From contig CAYZXT010000050.1 of assembly GCA_964482515.1 (NCBI GenBank), positions 1 to 17,411 on the forward strand: a stretch of DNA of 17,411 nucleotides, read 5' to 3'. Positions 15,398 to 17,411 of the stretch are shown here, one piece after another; the first letter of the stretch is position 1, and each line of letters opens with the position of its first letter. The DNA comes from CAYZXT01 sp964482515. GTDB taxonomy: Bacteria; Elusimicrobiota; Elusimicrobia; FEN-1173. The notes beneath the pieces were generated by a model. It was not told the origin of the DNA, made no database searches, and worked only from the letters and a program-made list of their open reading frames with translations. Made by a program: the position numbers and the translations under genes.

Positions 15398-15463
15398 TCT
15401 AGTCTAACCGGACGGCCAACCGTCTCTACTTATATAGGTATCACCCTTAAGGAGGGTTGAAAC
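15398..15463 (+). promoter_or_regulatory. metK leader: two small hairpins and possible -10 box
   Basis: This 66-base gap is the longest non-coding stretch in the window. It opens with a TAGTC repeat that includes the previous stop codon (15395-15404). GACGG (15411-15415) and CCGTC (15420-15424) form a five-pair hairpin with loop CCAA and no U-run after it, so a classical terminator is unlikely. TATATA (15431-15436) could be a -10 box, but no good -35 is seen. ACCCT (15443-15447) can pair with AGGGT (15453-15457), trapping the Shine-Dalgarno sequence. No known SAM riboswitch consensus was recognised. Confidence 0.4.
15449..15456 (+). promoter_or_regulatory. Very strong ribosome binding site of metK
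   Basis: AAGGAGGG lies seven bases before the metK ATG and is the best Shine-Dalgarno match in the window, unlike the coupled or leaderless starts of the polysaccharide genes. It fixes the start at 15464. It lies within the possible ACCCT/AGGGT hairpin, so its access may be controlled. Confidence 0.85.
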
Positions 15464-16633
15464 ATGCGTCGCGATCGTTATGTGTTTACATCAGAGTCCG
15501 TCACCGAAGGCCATCCCGACAAGGTATGCGACCAGATTTCGGATGCAGTATTGGATGCGGTTTTGAAGGACGACCCCACGGGCCGCGTGGCCTGCGAGAC
15601 TTTCTGCACCACGGGCCTGGTCGTCGTCGGCGGTGAAATCACCACGAAGACCTGGGTGGACGTCCCCAACCTCGTCCGCCGCGTGGTTTCGGAGATCGGC
15701 TACACGAACAAGGAATTCGGCTTCGACGCCGCCGGTTGCGGAATATTGAACGCCATCGGCCGGCAGAGCCCGGACATCGCCCAGGGCGTGGACACGGGCG
15801 GCGCCGGGGACCAGGGCCTCATGGTGGGTTTCGCCTGCGATGAGACCGAGGAATTGATGCCGACCCCGATCGTCTTCGCCCACCGGCTGACCCGCCGGCT
15901 GGCCGAAGTCCGCAAAAAGAAAATCCTGAAATACCTTGGGCCGGACGGCAAGTCCCAGGTCACCATCGAATACGAAGGAGGCCGGCCGAAACGCATCGAC
16001 ACCGTCGTTTTGAGCAGCCAGCACACCACCGACATCCTGGATAAATCCGGACACAAGATCACCAACAAGTCCCGGGAAGAAATCATCCAGAAAGTCGCCC
16101 TCGCGGTCCTGCCGAAAGACATGATCGACAAGGACACCAAGTTCTACGTGAACCCGACCGGCAAGTTCGTGGTGGGGGGACCGGAAAGCGATACCGGCGT
16201 GACCGGACGCAAGATCATCGTCGACACCTACGGCGGCTGGGCGCCCCACGGCGGCGGCGCTTTCTCCGGAAAGGATCCGACGAAGGTCGACCGCTCCGCC
16301 TGCTACATGGCGCGCCACGTGGCGAAGAACATCATCGCGGCGGGTTTGGCCAAGCAATGCACAGTGCAGCTCGCCTACGCCATCGGCGTGGTCGAACCTG
16401 TCAGCGTCATGGTCGACACCCACGGCACAGGCCGTTTGCCGGAAGAAGAGCTCACGCTCCTGGTCCGCAAATCGTTCCCGTTGACGCCGCGCGGCATCAT
16501 CGACTATCTGAAACTCCGCCGGGCCTTCTATCAGAAGACCGCGTCCTACGGCCATTTCGGCCGCAACGATTCGGACTTCTATTGGGAGAAAACGAACAAG
16601 GCCGCGGAACTTCGCAAGAAGGCCGGCATTTAG
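15464..16633 (+). CDS. metK: S-adenosylmethionine synthetase
   Basis: MetK makes SAM from methionine and ATP in the cytoplasm, with release of phosphate and diphosphate. The 389-residue length is normal. Signatures are TSESVTEGHPDKVCDQISDAVL (with GHPDK at 16-20), GGAGDQGLMVGFACDET (112-128, the ATP-binding loop) and GGGAFSGKDPTKVDRS (263-278, the phosphate-binding loop). The C-terminus (YGHFGRNDSDFYWEKT) is intact. The gene has its own leader and strong ribosome binding site, so it is probably transcribed separately from the polysaccharide genes. ahcY follows 42 bases later, giving a SAM synthesis and SAH removal pair. Codon use is like that of the neighbours, but the gene looks like a core housekeeping gene at the border of the variable cluster. 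Confidence 0.98.
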   Translation: MRRDRYVFTSESVTEGHPDKVCDQISDAVLDAVLKDDPTGRVACETFCTTGLVVVGGEITTKTWVDVPNLVRRVVSEIGYTNKEFGFDAAGCGILNAIGRQSPDIAQGVDTGGAGDQGLMVGFACDETEELMPTPIVFAHRLTRRLAEVRKKKILKYLGPDGKSQVTIEYEGGRPKRIDTVVLSSQHTTDILDKSGHKITNKSREEIIQKVALAVLPKDMIDKDTKFYVNPTGKFVVGGPESDTGVTGRKIIVDTYGGWAPHGGGAFSGKDPTKVDRSACYMARHVAKNIIAAGLAKQCTVQLAYAIGVVEPVSVMVDTHGTGRLPEEELTLLVRKSFPLTPRGIIDYLKLRRAFYQKTASYGHFGRNDSDFYWEKTNKAAELRKKAGI

Positions 16634-16645
16634 AATAAAAACAGA

Positions 16646-16666
16646 AGGAAATTGCCAAAAATTCCT
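16646..16666 (+). promoter_or_regulatory. Small hairpin in the metK-ahcY gap
   Basis: AGGAAATT (16646-16653) can pair with AATTCCT (16660-16666) with one bulged A and the loop GCCAAA. It lies in the 42-base gap just before the GGGGG that may act as the ahcY ribosome binding site. It has no U-run, so it is not a clear terminator; a processing or translational role is possible. Base-pairing by eye only. Confidence 0.3.
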
Positions 16667-16675
16667 GGGGGCTTT

Positions 16676-17411
16676 ATGAGCACAACCACCGTTAAAACGA
16701 GAACGCCCGACTTCAAAGTCGCCGATATATCTCTGGCCGATTGGGGCCGCAAGACCATTACCGTCTCCGAGCAAGAGATGCCCGGCCTGATGGGGATCCG
16801 CAAGAAATACGGCCCCGAGAAGCCCCTGAAAGGCGTTCGCGTGATGGGTTCCCTTCACATGACCATCGAGACGGCCGTGCTCATTGAGACGCTGAAAGAG
16901 CTCGGGGCCGACGTCCGCTGGTGCTCGTGCAACATCTTCTCCACCCAGGACCACGCCGCCGCGGCCATCGCCTCCGCCGGCATACCGGTCTTCGCCTGGA
17001 AGGGCGAGACGCTCAAGGAATATTGGGAGTGCACCCTCGCGGCCCTCACTTGGCCCGACGGGAGCGGCCCCCAGCTCATCGTCGATGACGGCGGCGACGC
17101 CACCCTCATGATGCACTTGGGTCTGAAGGCGGAGTCCGACGCTTCCGTTCTCGACAAGAAGGCCGATAGCGAGGATGAGAGGGAACTCTACGCCGTCCTC
17201 AAGAAGACATTGAAGGAAACCCCCGGCATATGGTCCCGCTTCGTGAAGGAATGGAAGGGCGTCTCGGAAGAGACCACCACCGGCGTGCATCGCCTCTATC
17301 AGATGATGGAGAAGAAAGAGCTCCTCGTCCCCGCCATCAACGTCAACGATTCCGTCACGAAGTCGAAGTTCGACAATCTCTACGGCTGCCGCGAGTCGCT
17401 GGCCGACGGCA
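16676..17411 (+). CDS. ahcY: Adenosylhomocysteinase (partial, cut by the window end)
   Basis: AhcY hydrolyses S-adenosylhomocysteine to homocysteine and adenosine with bound NAD, removing the product that inhibits methyltransferases. The first 245 codons are present without a frameshift. Substrate-binding segments are HMTIET (61-66), WCSCNIFSTQDHAAAAIA (82-99), WKGETLKEYWECT (108-120), VDDGGD (136-141), EETTTG (198-203) and NVNDSVTKSKFDN (222-234, with K229 and D233 at the positions of the catalytic Lys and Asp). The stretch 150-190 is the insertion found in the long bacterial form of the enzyme. The NAD-binding domain lies beyond the window. The ATG at 16676 has only a G-rich sequence (GGGGGC) before it. 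It is probably cotranscribed with metK. Confidence 0.97.
   Translation, partial: MSTTTVKTRTPDFKVADISLADWGRKTITVSEQEMPGLMGIRKKYGPEKPLKGVRVMGSLHMTIETAVLIETLKELGADVRWCSCNIFSTQDHAAAAIASAGIPVFAWKGETLKEYWECTLAALTWPDGSGPQLIVDDGGDATLMMHLGLKAESDASVLDKKADSEDERELYAVLKKTLKETPGIWSRFVKEWKGVSEETTTGVHRLYQMMEKKELLVPAINVNDSVTKSKFDNLYGCRESLADG

Noticed and set aside
15411..15424. Possible terminator at the end of the polysaccharide unit.
   Set aside because: The stem has only five pairs and no run of T follows, so an intrinsic terminator is not supported; kept only as a hairpin of the metK leader.
15398..15463. Known SAM riboswitch class upstream of metK.
   Set aside because: The leader is only 66 bases and no consensus of the SAM-I, SAM-II or SMK classes could be recognised by eye; only the pairing itself is reported.
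15491..17290. A 599-codon open frame on the - strand.
   Set aside because: It lies antisense to metK and ahcY, both certain by motif. The long open frame is a by-product of GC-rich codon use and its translation shows no family motif.
1..17411. Mobile elements, CRISPR arrays, tRNA or rRNA genes.
   Set aside because: No transposase, integrase, terminal inverted repeats, regular spaced repeats or RNA gene was seen; coding sequence fills nearly the whole window.

Overview
The window is 17.4 kb of GC-rich bacterial DNA (roughly 60 % GC by eye). It carries 17 genes, all on the + strand, and no non-coding stretch is longer than 66 bases. Every complete gene has a recognisable family. The content is a Wzx/Wzy-type surface polysaccharide locus (O-antigen or exopolysaccharide), followed by the start of a methyl-cycle operon, metK-ahcY. 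The lipid-linked polysaccharide machinery and the GDP-mannose pathway fit a Gram-negative organism. The sequence alone does not fix the phylum; an uncultured lineage is plausible but this is inference.

Region 1 (1-9459) is a tight run of ten genes, most of them overlapping or touching. It begins with the C-terminal end of a sugar-nucleotide reductase (probable GDP-fucose synthase type, with an oddly unrelated 5' part). Then follow GDP-mannose 4,6-dehydratase (gmd), a WecG/TagA-type glycosyltransferase, a small SAM methyltransferase, a Wzy/WaaL-like membrane protein, a Wzx-like flippase, two GT4 glycosyltransferases, a second SAM methyltransferase and a third GT4 enzyme (WbaZ-like). Five of the junctions are 4-base ATGA stop/start overlaps, which implies one transcript with coupled translation.

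Region 2 (9460-15397) opens with a 45-base gap holding a good sigma70-like promoter very close to the next ATG. It encodes the polyprenyl-phosphate sugar-1-phosphate transferase that starts repeat-unit synthesis, a GalE-like epimerase, two NDP-sugar pyrophosphorylases with C-terminal hexapeptide repeats, and a phosphomannomutase/phosphoglucomutase between those two.

Region 3 (15398-17411) has a 66-base leader with small hairpins and a very strong ribosome binding site, then metK and the first 245 codons of ahcY.

How the genes fit together (inference from families): the mutase and a pyrophosphorylase make GDP-mannose; Gmd and the reductase turn it into a GDP-6-deoxyhexose; the epimerase supplies another sugar nucleotide. 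The phosphotransferase loads the first sugar on undecaprenyl phosphate, four glycosyltransferases extend the unit, the flippase exports it and the Wzy/WaaL-like protein polymerises or ligates it. The two methyltransferases may methylate the glycan, and MetK and AhcY make SAM and remove SAH. I did not find a wholly new system. The most unusual points are the broken gene at the left edge, the probable leaderless promoter at 9468-9496, and the metK leader in which the ribosome binding site can fold onto a complementary sequence.
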